Counted from the first letter of the stretch, positions 27,051 through 36,572 are shown. The stretch is DNA of 64,000 nucleotides from CAYJGJ01 sp964367585 (GCA_964367585.1 CAYIYH010000008.1:5457-69456), one strand, 5' to 3'. The notes: generated from the sequence alone by a model not told the origin. Translations and numbers: made by a program.

Positions 27051-27730
27051 TTGGAACATATGTTAATGTAGCTACTATTGTTATTGGAACAATTATAGGT
27101 TCTACATTAAAAAAGGGGCTTAACGAAAAACAGAGTCATATATTGATGCAGGCAATGGGTTTTGCTGCGATTGCAATAGGAATTAACTCTTTTGTTTCTA
27201 ATATGCAAACAAGCACTCTTCCTGTTTTATTCATTATATCTTTGGCTATAGGCGGATTTTTGGGGCAATCTTTAAATTTATATGAGAAAATTGAAAAACT
27301 TTCGAGTAGGACAAAAAACATTGGTAATATTGAGGGTATCATCACAGGAATTTTATTATTTTGCTTCGGAACATTATCGATATTAGGGCCAATAGAAAGT
27401 GCGCTGAATAATAATCATACATTTTTATTTACGAATGCGACATTAGACTTTGTAACATCCATGGTGCTTGCTTCGACTTTTGGATTTTCTATATTGTATT
27501 CCGCTGTATTTTTGTTTTGTTGGCAGGGACTTATTTATTTTGGTGCAACATCGCTAGAACCATTTATAACAGAGGAATTGATGTCTGAAATAGGTATTGT
27601 CGGTGGTATATTAATTATGATTACAGGATTTAGCATTCTTAATGTAATCGATGTTAAGACAATAAACTTTTTACCTGCATTAATAATTCCGCCAGTATAT
27701 TTTTTGATATTATTAATAGTGGGTAGTTAA
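27047..27730 (+). CDS. DUF554 membrane protein
   Basis: This 227-aa protein has about six to seven hydrophobic segments and the DUF554 pattern (NVATIVIGTIIGSTLKKGL near the start, GIITGILLFCFGTLSILGPIES in the middle). Family function is not established; a transport or membrane role is assumed. Its start overlaps the ACT gene by 4 bases, so they are translationally coupled. Confidence 0.88.
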   Translation: MIGTYVNVATIVIGTIIGSTLKKGLNEKQSHILMQAMGFAAIAIGINSFVSNMQTSTLPVLFIISLAIGGFLGQSLNLYEKIEKLSSRTKNIGNIEGIITGILLFCFGTLSILGPIESALNNNHTFLFTNATLDFVTSMVLASTFGFSILYSAVFLFCWQGLIYFGATSLEPFITEELMSEIGIVGGILIMITGFSILNVIDVKTINFLPALIIPPVYFLILLIVGS

Positions 27731-27756
27731 ATTTTTGAATTAATTAGGAGGGAAAT

Positions 27757-28950
27757 ATGTTATCTCAATACATGGTTGAACTAGGAAGTAAAAGATCATC
27801 AATAAGAGAGATGTTTGAATATGGGCGCCAACGTGCAAAAAAATATGGTGATGAAAGTGTGTATGACTTTAGTTTAGGAAATCCAAATGTTCCTGCACCT
27901 AAGATAGTTGATGAATCTATTGTAGATATAATAAATACTTTGCCTACAATGAAGGTTCACGGATACACTAGTGCTCCTGGGCTAGATGAAACACGTGAGG
28001 CAATCATTAAGAATTTGAATAGAAGATATAACAAAGACTATGATATAGGTGCCGTTTTTGTTACACACGGTGCAGCGATGGCTTTGACATCTACTCTCAA
28101 GGCACTTACTGTTGATCATAATAGTGAATTTATTGCTTTTGCCCCTTACTTTCCAGAGTATTCTGTATTTGCTACAATAGGAGGAGGGAAATTGTGTCTG
28201 GTAGATCCAGATATTCCTAACTTCCAAATTAATTTTGAGCATTTTGAGTCTATTATTAATAAAAATACCCAAGCTGTTATTGTTAATTCACCGAATAATC
28301 CGACAGGAGTTATTTATAGTATTGAAACTTTAACTAAATTAGCGCAAATATTAAATGAAAAATCAAAAGAATATGGTCATCCTATTTACTTGATATCCGA
28401 TGAGCCGTATAGAGAATTAGTTTATGATAAGGTTCAAATTCCTTTTATTCCGGAAATATATAAGGATACTATTATATGTTATTCGTATAGCAAATCTCTT
28501 TCTTTGCCTGGTGAACGTATAGGTTATGCGTTGGTATCCAAGGAAGTAGCTGACTATGAGCAACTAAGGTTTGCGGTAGCGGGATCTGCAAGAGCATTAG
28601 GATTTGTTTGTGCATCATCTCTTACTCAGCTTGTAATAGCTCGCTGTGAAAATAATGAAATTTTGCCAGATTTAGCTCCATATGAAAAGAATAGAAGACT
28701 TTTGTGTGATTCTTTATCAAAAATTGGATACACATTCATTAATCCACAAGGAGCGTTTTATTTGTTCATGCAAGCTCCGGGCGGTGATGCTATTTCATTC
28801 TGTAATAAGGCAAAAGAAAAAGGAATTCTTACTGTCCCGGGAGATGATTTTGGATGTCCAGGATGGCTTAGAATGAGCTATTGCGTAGATTACAACATGA
28901 TTGAACGATCAATCGATGAGTTCCGTAAATTATATGAGGAAGTTAGATAA
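27757..28950 (+). CDS. Pyridoxal-phosphate aminotransferase (class I/II)
   Basis: The 397-aa fold-type I aminotransferase shows NSPNNPTGVIYS, the aspartate of SDEPYRELVYD and the PLP lysine in YSYSKSLSLPGERIGY. It likely moves the amino group of an amino acid to 2-oxoglutarate. The neighbouring iorAB and paaK genes make an aromatic amino acid to aryl-pyruvate step attractive, but the specificity is not visible. ATG follows ggaggg with good spacing. Confidence 0.92.
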   Translation: MLSQYMVELGSKRSSIREMFEYGRQRAKKYGDESVYDFSLGNPNVPAPKIVDESIVDIINTLPTMKVHGYTSAPGLDETREAIIKNLNRRYNKDYDIGAVFVTHGAAMALTSTLKALTVDHNSEFIAFAPYFPEYSVFATIGGGKLCLVDPDIPNFQINFEHFESIINKNTQAVIVNSPNNPTGVIYSIETLTKLAQILNEKSKEYGHPIYLISDEPYRELVYDKVQIPFIPEIYKDTIICYSYSKSLSLPGERIGYALVSKEVADYEQLRFAVAGSARALGFVCASSLTQLVIARCENNEILPDLAPYEKNRRLLCDSLSKIGYTFINPQGAFYLFMQAPGGDAISFCNKAKEKGILTVPGDDFGCPGWLRMSYCVDYNMIERSIDEFRKLYEEVR

Positions 28951-28982
28951 GATTGGATTTTATTTTAAGTGAGGAAATGATT

Positions 28983-29459
28983 ATGAGAAGAAAAGATAGG
29001 GAAGTTACGGACAGAAATGCCATAATAGACATAATGAGAGAGTGTCCCGTTTGTAGAGTAGGTTTTTGTGATGAGGGCGAGGTGTATATAGTCCCACATA
29101 ATTTTGGATTTACTGATATTGACGGAGTTACCACACTTTATTTCCATTCTGCACGAGAAGGTAGAAAGATCTCATTAATCAAAAAATCCCCAAAAGTTGG
29201 TTTTGAAATGGAGACTGCATATAAATTATCTCCGGGAACAGAGGGAATAGGATGTGAATGTACTGCTTCTTTTAAAAGTATTATAGGTAATGGGGACATT
29301 TCAATTGTCACCGATGAAGAAGAAAAACTTTGTGGATTGAAATCAATATTGGAACACACAACAAAAAAAGATGCTTGGACGTTTGAACAAAGGATGGTAG
29401 ATATTACAACGGTTATTAAACTTGAAATTACAGGAATGACATGTAAGTTTCATGAATAA
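28983..29459 (+). CDS. Pyridoxamine-5'-phosphate-oxidase-like flavin protein (NimA type)
   Basis: A 158-aa FMN-binding split-barrel protein with MRRKDREVTDRNAIIDIM, CRVGFCDEGEVYIVPHNF and YFHSAREGRKISLI. This subgroup of small proteins includes NimA-like reductases; the substrate is unknown. ATG 28983 is preferred over a TTG 10 codons upstream because gagg ends 8 bases before it. It closes the run of plus-strand genes before a strong terminator. Confidence 0.88.
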   Translation: MRRKDREVTDRNAIIDIMRECPVCRVGFCDEGEVYIVPHNFGFTDIDGVTTLYFHSAREGRKISLIKKSPKVGFEMETAYKLSPGTEGIGCECTASFKSIIGNGDISIVTDEEEKLCGLKSILEHTTKKDAWTFEQRMVDITTVIKLEITGMTCKFHE

Positions 29460-29581
29460 ATTTTTGATTATCTATCTATATATTTAGACCTAAATTACAT
29501 AAAAAGGATGCAATAACTAAACTATAATAAATTCTTCATTGTATATACTTATTAATCCTAATAATTCTCTAATTTAAAAAT

Positions 29582-29629
29582 AAAATCCCCGATTACTACT
29601 ATATATATAGTAGTAATCGGGGATTTTTT
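29582..29629. terminator. 46-bp perfect palindrome terminator
   Basis: AAAATCCCCGATTACTACT (29582-29600) and its exact complement (29609-29627) flank ATATATAT, itself self-complementary. The stem is bordered by A-run on the left and T-run on the right, so it can terminate in both directions. It isolates the Tad-like locus from the fermentation genes. Confidence 0.92.
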
Positions 29630-29944
29630 AGTGTTCCATTATAAGATTCTTTCATGTTTATGTTGTTCCCTGTTTAAATTATTTTATTTCTGTTTTTCCA
29701 AGCTTAAATTATTTCTAGCTTGTGTTTTTTCATATTGGATCGTATCTAAAGCTCGTATATAGTTTAAGTTCAAATTGCCGAAGAGGATATTTCATGTGTA
29801 TAATTGTGAAAGAAGGAAAAAAAGAAATATGTAAAAAATACTTAAATTTCAACATAAAACAGGCAATTTGCTTGTGAAGTGTTGATTTCAAAAACAAAAA
29901 TATATATCCTAATCATGTAGTAAAAATGAAAGGTTCTATTTGAA
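29630..29944. other. AT-rich gap before the Tad-like locus
   Basis: These 315 bases contain no open frame of note and no recognised RNA. They should hold the promoter of the Tad-like locus, but no convincing -35/-10 pair with 17-base spacing was found. Confidence 0.5.
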
Positions 29945-30661
29945 ATGAGTAGCAAAAAAAGAATAGCAATAATACTGATAACAATTATAGTTTGTGTTCC
30001 GATTGGAGTGTACTTATATAGTGTTACACCTGATGAGATGGGACATTTTAGAGGCACGGCGGATCGAGAGAGGACTAATGGATATGCACCGGGAGAGGCT
30101 CCGGGTAGGTACGAATTTGGTATTCCTGTATATATAGGATTTATGGGTAATGAATATGAATACATAGAATTATCGGAACTTAATGAGGGACGAGAAGGGG
30201 AGTTGTATCAGAAGTCACTTATTGCTAGTGAAGTTGCGATAGATTTTACAAATATTGATGGAAATGTAGATTATAGAAATTTTAGCGGAGATGAAATGTA
30301 TTACTTGTTTTCGGAAAGGCTACGATCTTTTATGACAGAGAATCAATACGCTGAAACTAATGTGAAAATTGCTAATGAAGAAGCGCTTATAACTACTATA
30401 GAAAATGTTGTGATTTTAGGGTGCACTTTATTCGAAGAGGGAAAAAAGGCTGTCGTTTATGTAGGATGTGACTCGTACTTGTACTCAGATATTTTTCCCA
30501 ATGAGTACTTCCAAAATCAGAATTATTTTGTTGGAGAGAACGGTCATATATATCTAAAGACTTATTATGAAATGCTCTGGGACGTGGAATTAAATACATA
30601 TCTAGTTGACCATTTTGTTCACTACAGCGGAGTAGAGAGCACTGCTACAAACAACGTATAG
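29945..30661 (+). CDS. Unrecognised membrane-anchored protein, first gene of the Tad-like locus
   Basis: This 238-aa protein was not recognised. It begins with a positively charged end and one hydrophobic segment (residues ~6-26), followed by a hydrophilic part expected outside the membrane. That part is rich in Tyr, Glu and Asn, with two Cys (GCTLFE, VGCDSY) and no repeats. It starts with ATG after a weak aaagg site. The next gene begins 14 bases later. Co-orientation and tight spacing with the cpaB/tadZ/cpaF-like genes suggest an envelope component or accessory of the apparatus. Confidence 0.75.
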   Translation: MSSKKRIAIILITIIVCVPIGVYLYSVTPDEMGHFRGTADRERTNGYAPGEAPGRYEFGIPVYIGFMGNEYEYIELSELNEGREGELYQKSLIASEVAIDFTNIDGNVDYRNFSGDEMYYLFSERLRSFMTENQYAETNVKIANEEALITTIENVVILGCTLFEEGKKAVVYVGCDSYLYSDIFPNEYFQNQNYFVGENGHIYLKTYYEMLWDVELNTYLVDHFVHYSGVESTATNNV

Positions 30662-30675
30662 TTAGAGGTAATATT

Positions 30676-31767
30676 TTGAGAATTGTAATTAATAAAATTG
30701 TTGTAATGTTAATTATAACTTCTATCTGTTTCTCTGTTTATAGCATAGAAACATTTGCATGGCGTAAAACTACCGTGATGTCTGATGGGGATTCAGTATT
30801 TTTTTCCGGAAAGAATTGGGGGAGTCTTCTTAATGTATCTGTAAAGCCTTATCAAACCACTAGAACGATGGCGAATAGAACGTCACATTTTACTATATTC
30901 ATTCAACCTGAACGGAATAGTATTTTCCTAGGAGATAAGGGTCAAGGGAGATTTTATAGGCATTTTTTTAGACACGACGATGTGAGGATTAGCATAACCG
31001 CTTATAATCCGGACGGAAGTATAGCAGGACAAATATATAGACAAGGATATGATAATTATGTTCCAAGCGTAAAAAATTCATTTAGCAAGGGATCTGATAG
31101 AATTTCTTTTGAAGCTACATTTAATGATGTGGGCACAGGGCGAATTGTCATAACTTTTAGTTACAGATACAATTGGGAACATGCGAAAGGTTATGTATCG
31201 TCTGATGAAGCATTAATATTTAATTTCTCTACTCAAAAAGAAATTAGGATTGAGGAAAATGACGGTTCTGATAATACAATAAGTGATCTTGATTTGGAAG
31301 ATGATTTGTTTGTTCCATTACCACCATTAAATATAGAGGCATCAGTCGATCATACTGATAAATGGAACGAGAATAGAGAAGAATTTAATATGTGGCACTT
31401 TAAAAAGAGTGAAACAGGGAATATAACGTATCAACAGTATTTGCAACTTACCATGCCTCGCCTTAGATTCTATAATGTGTTCTGGAGTGGTGAGAAGTTT
31501 GTCTTAAGCGCTAATGTATTGAGTGGGGAATGTTATTCCATATCTGTTTCGATTGATGGGACTGACTATGGAACTAATTTAGTAGAAGCGGGCAGTAATT
31601 GGATAGGGGAAATATGGGACGAAAACATGCGAGAAGAATTATTTAGTGAAACACCAAAAGAGCTATTATTTGTATTTTCTGCAATTGGAAATACAAATGA
31701 TGAGAAAAAGGCAAGCATAATTTTGGATGATGATAATCAGTATTGGGAATTACATAGAGTCGAATGA
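30676..31767 (+). CDS. Unrecognised secreted protein of the Tad-like locus
   Basis: This 363-aa protein was not recognised. It has a likely signal peptide (hydrophobic residues ~5-25 ending near SIETFAW) and an extracellular part with many aromatic and beta-prone stretches, compatible with beta-sandwich domains. The start is TTG at 30676, supported by agagg 7-11 bases before it. It lies 14 bases after the first gene and 21 before the CpaB-like gene. It could be a surface subunit or adhesin of the apparatus; this is inference from context. Confidence 0.75.
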   Translation: MRIVINKIVVMLIITSICFSVYSIETFAWRKTTVMSDGDSVFFSGKNWGSLLNVSVKPYQTTRTMANRTSHFTIFIQPERNSIFLGDKGQGRFYRHFFRHDDVRISITAYNPDGSIAGQIYRQGYDNYVPSVKNSFSKGSDRISFEATFNDVGTGRIVITFSYRYNWEHAKGYVSSDEALIFNFSTQKEIRIEENDGSDNTISDLDLEDDLFVPLPPLNIEASVDHTDKWNENREEFNMWHFKKSETGNITYQQYLQLTMPRLRFYNVFWSGEKFVLSANVLSGECYSISVSIDGTDYGTNLVEAGSNWIGEIWDENMREELFSETPKELLFVFSAIGNTNDEKKASIILDDDNQYWELHRVE

Positions 31768-31788
31768 CTTTTTTCTGTGGAGGGGACA

Positions 31789-32391
31789 ATGATAAAAAAA
31801 AGACAAATTATAGGAATAGTTATGATTGTAGTTAGCATATCTTCTTTTTTTGCTTGGGAAAAATGGGGACGAGATTCATTTTTGTATAGTGAACTGATAG
31901 TACTTAATCAAAATGTTTCAAGCAACAATATGATCGACGAAAGCATGCTAGATACAAAGAAAACTAACTATGTGCCCGAAGGCGCTTATTTGTCGGGACA
32001 AGAGAGCGAAATAATTGGAATGTGTGCCAATCACTTTATTAATGAAGGTGCAGCTATTTTTTCTGAAAATTTAATCGAAGATAAATTTGCAATTAAATAT
32101 GGCGAAGACAGGCATGTGATGGCGATTCCAAATGATTGGTTAGCCTCTTATCCTCAGACTCTAAGGAGAGGAGATACGGCGTATTTTTATGACACAGGAG
32201 TGTTGATTACAGAGGCTGTAGTCGTTTATGCCAGGGATGGTTCTAATCAGGAGGTCTTATCACAGGATAATGATAGATTATTGTCTACCGCAGTCGTAAG
32301 CTTAGTAGAAGTTATTGTTAGCAATGAACAAGCAAACCTGCTTTCACAATTGGCAAGTGAAGGAAAAAAATTCGTTTTATTGTATAACTAA
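31789..32391 (+). CDS. SAF-domain protein, CpaB/RcpC-like
   Basis: The 200-aa protein has an N-terminal membrane segment (IIGIVMIVVSISSFFAW) followed by a region resembling a SAF domain (AYLSGQESEIIGMCANHFINEGAAIF) and a later segment (LRRGDTAYFYDTGVLITEAVVV). CpaB/RcpC proteins link the pilus apparatus to the cell envelope in Tad systems. ATG 31789 follows gtggagggg directly; the frame extends 4 codons up through the ribosome site itself. The similarity is weak, so the assignment rests also on the following tadZ/cpaF-like genes. Confidence 0.7.
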   Translation: MIKKRQIIGIVMIVVSISSFFAWEKWGRDSFLYSELIVLNQNVSSNNMIDESMLDTKKTNYVPEGAYLSGQESEIIGMCANHFINEGAAIFSENLIEDKFAIKYGEDRHVMAIPNDWLASYPQTLRRGDTAYFYDTGVLITEAVVVYARDGSNQEVLSQDNDRLLSTAVVSLVEVIVSNEQANLLSQLASEGKKFVLLYN

Positions 32392-32408
32392 AATGATATG
32401 AGGATGAT

Positions 32409-33173
32409 ATGTGTAAAGTAATTACATTTTTTGGTGGTGATAGTCAAGTCGGAACTAGCATGATTGCGCAGTCGGTTGGTGAGACTTTGGCGAGAAATAA
32501 TTATAAAACATTGCTATTATTAGCAAGTTGTCAGTATGGAAATGATTATATCAAAGAAAATATTGAATTATCATTTGATGACATAAGATTTGATAATGAA
32601 ACTTTGTCTTTGCAATATAATATCGAACGTGCAATTTACGATTATAATAAACTTGATATTATACAGTGTAGCAATAATATGATTGCCATAAGATATTACG
32701 GAGAGGTTGAATTAAAAAAAGTGCTCGATTCTGTCGAGTCAAAATATGAATATATTTTAATTGATGGTGGACACAATATTCAATTTGGTCTTACAATGGC
32801 AAGTTTAAAATTATCTAGCATGAAGTATTTTGTCATAAATCAATACGAAAAATGTTTAAGACGCTTTATTAACACTTTGGATACAATTTTGAATCCACTC
32901 GATTATAAGGGGAAAATAATTGTAAATAAATATACTAACAGTGCAACTCTTTATAATCAAAACGAATTACTCAAAATGATCGGTTGTGATATAGAATATT
33001 TAATTCCATATATAGAATATGGATACTCGGCAGAACAAGATAAAAGCACCTTATTAAATAATGCTAAGTTCAGTGAATCTATTTCAAATATTGTATCCGA
33101 TATATTGGAAAGTAGTATGAAAAATACTAATAATATTTCCAAAAAAAGGAAAGGCATATTTAAATGGAAATGA
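32409..33173 (+). CDS. TadZ/CpaE-like ParA-family ATPase, atypical Walker A
   Basis: This 254-aa protein has the fold pattern of the MinD/ParA group: an N-terminal P-loop-like turn (ITFFGGDSQVGTSMIAQS), the segment YEYILIDGGHN resembling Walker A' and a later MinD-like strand (KGKIIVNKYTNS). The P-loop lacks the invariant lysines of a normal GKGGVGKT motif (Q and T instead), a feature known from TadZ proteins. TadZ places Tad pili at the cell pole. It overlaps the CpaF gene by 10 bases. ATP use cannot be assumed. Confidence 0.78.
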   Translation: MCKVITFFGGDSQVGTSMIAQSVGETLARNNYKTLLLLASCQYGNDYIKENIELSFDDIRFDNETLSLQYNIERAIYDYNKLDIIQCSNNMIAIRYYGEVELKKVLDSVESKYEYILIDGGHNIQFGLTMASLKLSSMKYFVINQYEKCLRRFINTLDTILNPLDYKGKIIVNKYTNSATLYNQNELLKMIGCDIEYLIPYIEYGYSAEQDKSTLLNNAKFSESISNIVSDILESSMKNTNNISKKRKGIFKWK

Positions 33174-34627
33174 ATAATATTGAAAATATTTGTAAAAATA
33201 GAGAAGAATTTATATTAGAACATTTTTTGGATAGCAATATTGCTAGAAGTGAAATTAAAGTAGTAAGTAAAGAAGAGAAATTTGAGGATATATGTAATAT
33301 AGTATCGTATGAATTTGATAAAGATTGGGAAAATACAGAAGAAAAGGGGAAAAGCATAAAGCTAGAAAGAGAAAAAAAAGCAATTATGGGACATCCGACA
33401 GAAGTAAAATACTATAAAGACAAAATTAAAGAAATACTTAGAACAAAAAGGCTTTTGAGTTCAGAGTTTCCACCGTGGTATGAAAATATTTGTGAAGCAA
33501 TTTTTGCGGAATTGTATGGTTTATCAGGTCTTGCTCCATGGGTGTATGATACAACAGAAGAATATAAAAATTCTTCGTCGGCAAAGTTAATAGGAGAAAA
33601 CCTATATTGTTTAATTGATGGCAAGTCTCAATTGCAGCCACAAAAAATACCTAAGAAAAGGAGGGAGCAATTAAAAAGGGCATTGCTGTTAGCAACTCCA
33701 TATGAAAGATTGGAATATGGCTTTCATGAAGTTTACTTGCACAATGGAATAAGGATTACAATTTATTCGGGTGAAAAGGTTAAGCACGATCAAGACATAA
33801 TGGTATTTAGAAAATACTTGATAAAAAAGTATACCTTAGAAGAATTTGTAAAGATGGGAACGATACCTTATGAAGCTATAAGTCTTTTTAAGTGTATGAT
33901 TTCTATTGGGTATAATGTTATATTTGCTGGACAAGTCCGATCCGGGAAAACGACATTTTTACAGACGTGGCAAAGATATGAAGATAGCTCTTTGGAAGGT
34001 CTTGCGATAGCAACAGATAATGAGACCCAATGGAATAAAATTATGCCTGATGCACCCATTATGCAATTGGTAGTTGACAATGAAAGTCTTGATGGAATAG
34101 TAAAGTCACTTATGCGAGGTGATAATGATTACATTATTATGGAAGAAATGAGAGATGCATCGGCATTTAACTTGGCACTAGAGATAGCTTCTACCGGAAC
34201 TCAAAGATGCAAAGGTACAATACATGATAACGATGGTTTAAACATCCCTTATAAAATGGCTACAAAAATTCATGGTAAATATGGTGGAGATTTAAATAGT
34301 ATAATTGCACAAATATTTAAGAAGATAAATTTTGTTTTCGAATTCACTCAAGACAATGAGAATAAATCAAAAAAAATTCTCAATGGTATAGTCGAGTATA
34401 TGTATGATTACTCGCAGAATCGTGTTTATGTCAGAAGAATATGTAAATACGATAAAAAAGAGGAAAAGTGGTTATGGAAGTATCACCATAGTGATGATAA
34501 AGAAGTGTTCGCACGAAATTATCCAAAAGAATTTGAAATCTTCAAAAGCACATTAAGATGGTTAGAGAGCAAGAATCCACTATTAGAGGAAAGTGTAGTG
34601 GAACCAGCTTATTACAATAGAGCGTAG
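33164..34627 (+). CDS. cpaF: CpaF/TadA-type secretion ATPase
   Basis: This 487-aa protein is the motor of the locus. It has Walker A GQVRSGKTT near residues 256-264, an Asp-box/Walker B region YIIMEEMRD near residue 325 and the following CKGTIHDND in the position of the histidine box (usually TLHANS). The N-terminal ~200 residues form the usual helical sensor part. Such type II/IV secretion ATPases power pilin assembly. The start overlaps the TadZ-like gene. A 105-base gap with a possible promoter separates it from the membrane-platform genes. Confidence 0.9.
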   Translation: MEMNNIENICKNREEFILEHFLDSNIARSEIKVVSKEEKFEDICNIVSYEFDKDWENTEEKGKSIKLEREKKAIMGHPTEVKYYKDKIKEILRTKRLLSSEFPPWYENICEAIFAELYGLSGLAPWVYDTTEEYKNSSSAKLIGENLYCLIDGKSQLQPQKIPKKRREQLKRALLLATPYERLEYGFHEVYLHNGIRITIYSGEKVKHDQDIMVFRKYLIKKYTLEEFVKMGTIPYEAISLFKCMISIGYNVIFAGQVRSGKTTFLQTWQRYEDSSLEGLAIATDNETQWNKIMPDAPIMQLVVDNESLDGIVKSLMRGDNDYIIMEEMRDASAFNLALEIASTGTQRCKGTIHDNDGLNIPYKMATKIHGKYGGDLNSIIAQIFKKINFVFEFTQDNENKSKKILNGIVEYMYDYSQNRVYVRRICKYDKKEEKWLWKYHHSDDKEVFARNYPKEFEIFKSTLRWLESKNPLLEESVVEPAYYNRA

Positions 34628-34678
34628 TTTTAGCAAAAAGAATACTATTTTACGACAAAACTTAATCACTTAAGAAGA

Positions 34679-34707
34679 TTGATAATTCTAACTTTTACTT
34701 GTATAGT
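34679..34707 (+). promoter_or_regulatory. Candidate internal promoter of the Tad-like locus
   Basis: TTGATA (34679-34684) and TATAGT (34702-34707) are separated by exactly 17 bases in the only sizeable gap inside the locus, upstream of the platform, small-protein and pseudopilin genes. Confidence 0.55.
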
Positions 34708-34732
34708 TTGGCTTTAATTTAAGGAGAATTCT

Positions 34733-35689
34733 ATGATATATAATAGTTTTAATATGATCACATACGTACTACTAATAATTGGAATGATCTCATTTTTCTT
34801 TGATAAAAATATAGAAGGGATACGAATTTTTATAAAAAAGAAGAAAAGATTAGGTGAATATATGTATGAATCCGAAAGAGATATAAAAAAGATTCAAGGA
34901 TATAAAAAGGAAATCGCTATGTTATTGAGTGCAACTACCGGGAATGATAGCGTAAAATCAGTTAATATTTTTATATACTCGAGTGTTGCCCTTGGTATTG
35001 CAACTTTTTATATTTATTCATTTATACACTCATTGTTTCTGGGAATTATAATTGCTATTTTTATTTCATGTACACCATATGTTTTTTTAAGAATGAAATT
35101 GCAATTATTAAGGATTAATAGTTCCAAAGAAGGGGATTTGGTAGTTTCTCAAGTTTTGAATTTCTATAAGATTAACCACTATAATATGAAAGAAGCAATT
35201 GAAAAAGCTGCACTCGAATTAGAAGGAGCACCTAACAGTAAATTAATATTGATGAATCTTGCAAAAGAATTAAACAACACAAAAGATCAAAGTGATATCG
35301 AGGAACATCTCGAAAAATTCAAATATGCATTTGGAACAATATGGGCTAATGTCCTCTCTAATAATATTTATTTTGCGGAAGTATTGGGACTTAAAGTTAC
35401 AACATCATTAGTAGATTTACTTAATCTAATAAAAAATAGTAGAAAAGTAATGGAGTTTGAAAAAAGGGAAAATAATGAAGGGAATATTATATTAAAATTT
35501 TTAGCACCTCTAATTTATATACTTTCAATTTTTGTTGCTTGCTATTTTTTTGATTTTACAATCATTAAGTTTATTAATTATCAATTTTTCACATCAACCG
35601 GTTTATTTTGGTTTTTCATTGTATGTATAACGTTCTTTATCGGATATATCGGTATTTTTGCTATTTCTAAAAGAAAAATGGATATATAA
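34733..35689 (+). CDS. TadB-like GspF-domain membrane protein
   Basis: This 318-aa protein has a membrane segment near residues 8-23, a pair around residues 80-120 and a C-terminal pair around residues 255-312, with a helical cytoplasmic part between (VVSQVLNFYKINHYNMKEAIEKA). This matches the T2SS-F/TadB inner-membrane platform that interacts with the ATPase. Sequence identity to the family is not obvious by eye, so the call leans on topology and position after cpaF. ATG follows aaggag. Confidence 0.75.
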   Translation: MIYNSFNMITYVLLIIGMISFFFDKNIEGIRIFIKKKKRLGEYMYESERDIKKIQGYKKEIAMLLSATTGNDSVKSVNIFIYSSVALGIATFYIYSFIHSLFLGIIIAIFISCTPYVFLRMKLQLLRINSSKEGDLVVSQVLNFYKINHYNMKEAIEKAALELEGAPNSKLILMNLAKELNNTKDQSDIEEHLEKFKYAFGTIWANVLSNNIYFAEVLGLKVTTSLVDLLNLIKNSRKVMEFEKRENNEGNIILKFLAPLIYILSIFVACYFFDFTIIKFINYQFFTSTGLFWFFIVCITFFIGYIGIFAISKRKMDI

Positions 35690-35707
35690 AATATGGTAGG
35701 TGGATAG

Positions 35708-36370
35708 ATGGGAAGAGAAAATTTACTTTTTATTTCTGTATATGTTATTGGGATATACTTTCTATTTTTGAAAAATGATAATAGATATACAATCAAGGCG
35801 AGTTATCTTAAACTCGGAAAGAGAAAAATAAAACAGGCTATTTCAGATAAGTCTTTTGAAAAAATATCGAACAAATTTTGGAAGCAATATGCATATATAA
35901 ACAAAGAAAGATATGAAAAAGATATTTATAATTCTCTTTTGATTATGAAAAACTTAGCGATAGTACAAGAAGAATTGCCTATGTCGAGAGATTATATTAT
36001 TGAACAATTAATGAAAAACTCGAATATTTTAAAACCCGCATTCGCAGAGCTTTTATTATTCAATAGAAATGGAAAGGTCGTAGACTTTCAGACTATATTA
36101 CTTAAAAAAGCACCGTTGATTTCGATAAGAAGATTATCTTTTATATTGGATAGTGTCGATAGGATAAATCCCGTTGAATTATTGGAATATATTATTTCAC
36201 TTGAGGAAATAATGGCGGAGGAAATGCATACCATTTCACTCAAGAGAGCGGAAAGAAATAGCTTGATTACAACAACTATTGCTACTATTACGATATTTGT
36301 ACTGTTATTGAACTTTACCATTGTCGTTGTGTTTATGGATTCCATAAAGTTAATGGAAAGTGTATTTTAG
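35708..36370 (+). CDS. TadC-like membrane protein, short
   Basis: This 220-aa protein has an N-terminal membrane segment (residues ~5-20), a helical cytoplasmic domain and a C-terminal membrane segment (ITTTIATITIFVLLLNFTIVVVF). TadC proteins are usually ~300 aa with more membrane segments, so this would be a reduced form. Its place directly after the TadB-like gene is the usual tadB-tadC order. The identification is probable, not certain. Confidence 0.65.
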   Translation: MGRENLLFISVYVIGIYFLFLKNDNRYTIKASYLKLGKRKIKQAISDKSFEKISNKFWKQYAYINKERYEKDIYNSLLIMKNLAIVQEELPMSRDYIIEQLMKNSNILKPAFAELLLFNRNGKVVDFQTILLKKAPLISIRRLSFILDSVDRINPVELLEYIISLEEIMAEEMHTISLKRAERNSLITTTIATITIFVLLLNFTIVVVFMDSIKLMESVF

Positions 36371-36416
36371 AAGATTAATTTTTTTGCATTAATAGATTTT
36401 ATTTGGAGGTAATTAT

Positions 36417-36572
36417 ATGAAAACATTAATTGTTATTATAGGAACAATGCTATTGGGAGTATTTATTACTAGTACCCTAATATTAGGAAGTGAGGGGTCT
36501 TTGCAAAGCGCAGCTGAAGACGTTATTAAAGGCGGAATAGAAAAAATTGAGGGAATTCATAATTCTCAATGA
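36417..36572 (+). CDS. Small hydrophobic protein, pilin candidate 1
   Basis: ATG follows a strong ggaggt site. The 51-aa product begins MKTLIVIIGTMLLGVFI, a single membrane segment, followed by a short polar tail (GSEGSLQSAAEDVI). It resembles the next small gene in layout: start, hydrophobic block, then S-L-x-S-A-A. This fits a very small Flp-like (type IVb) pilin, but the usual Flp peptidase motif (G-E-Y, E at +5) is not present. No other family is recognised. Confidence 0.7.
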   Translation: MKTLIVIIGTMLLGVFITSTLILGSEGSLQSAAEDVIKGGIEKIEGIHNSQ

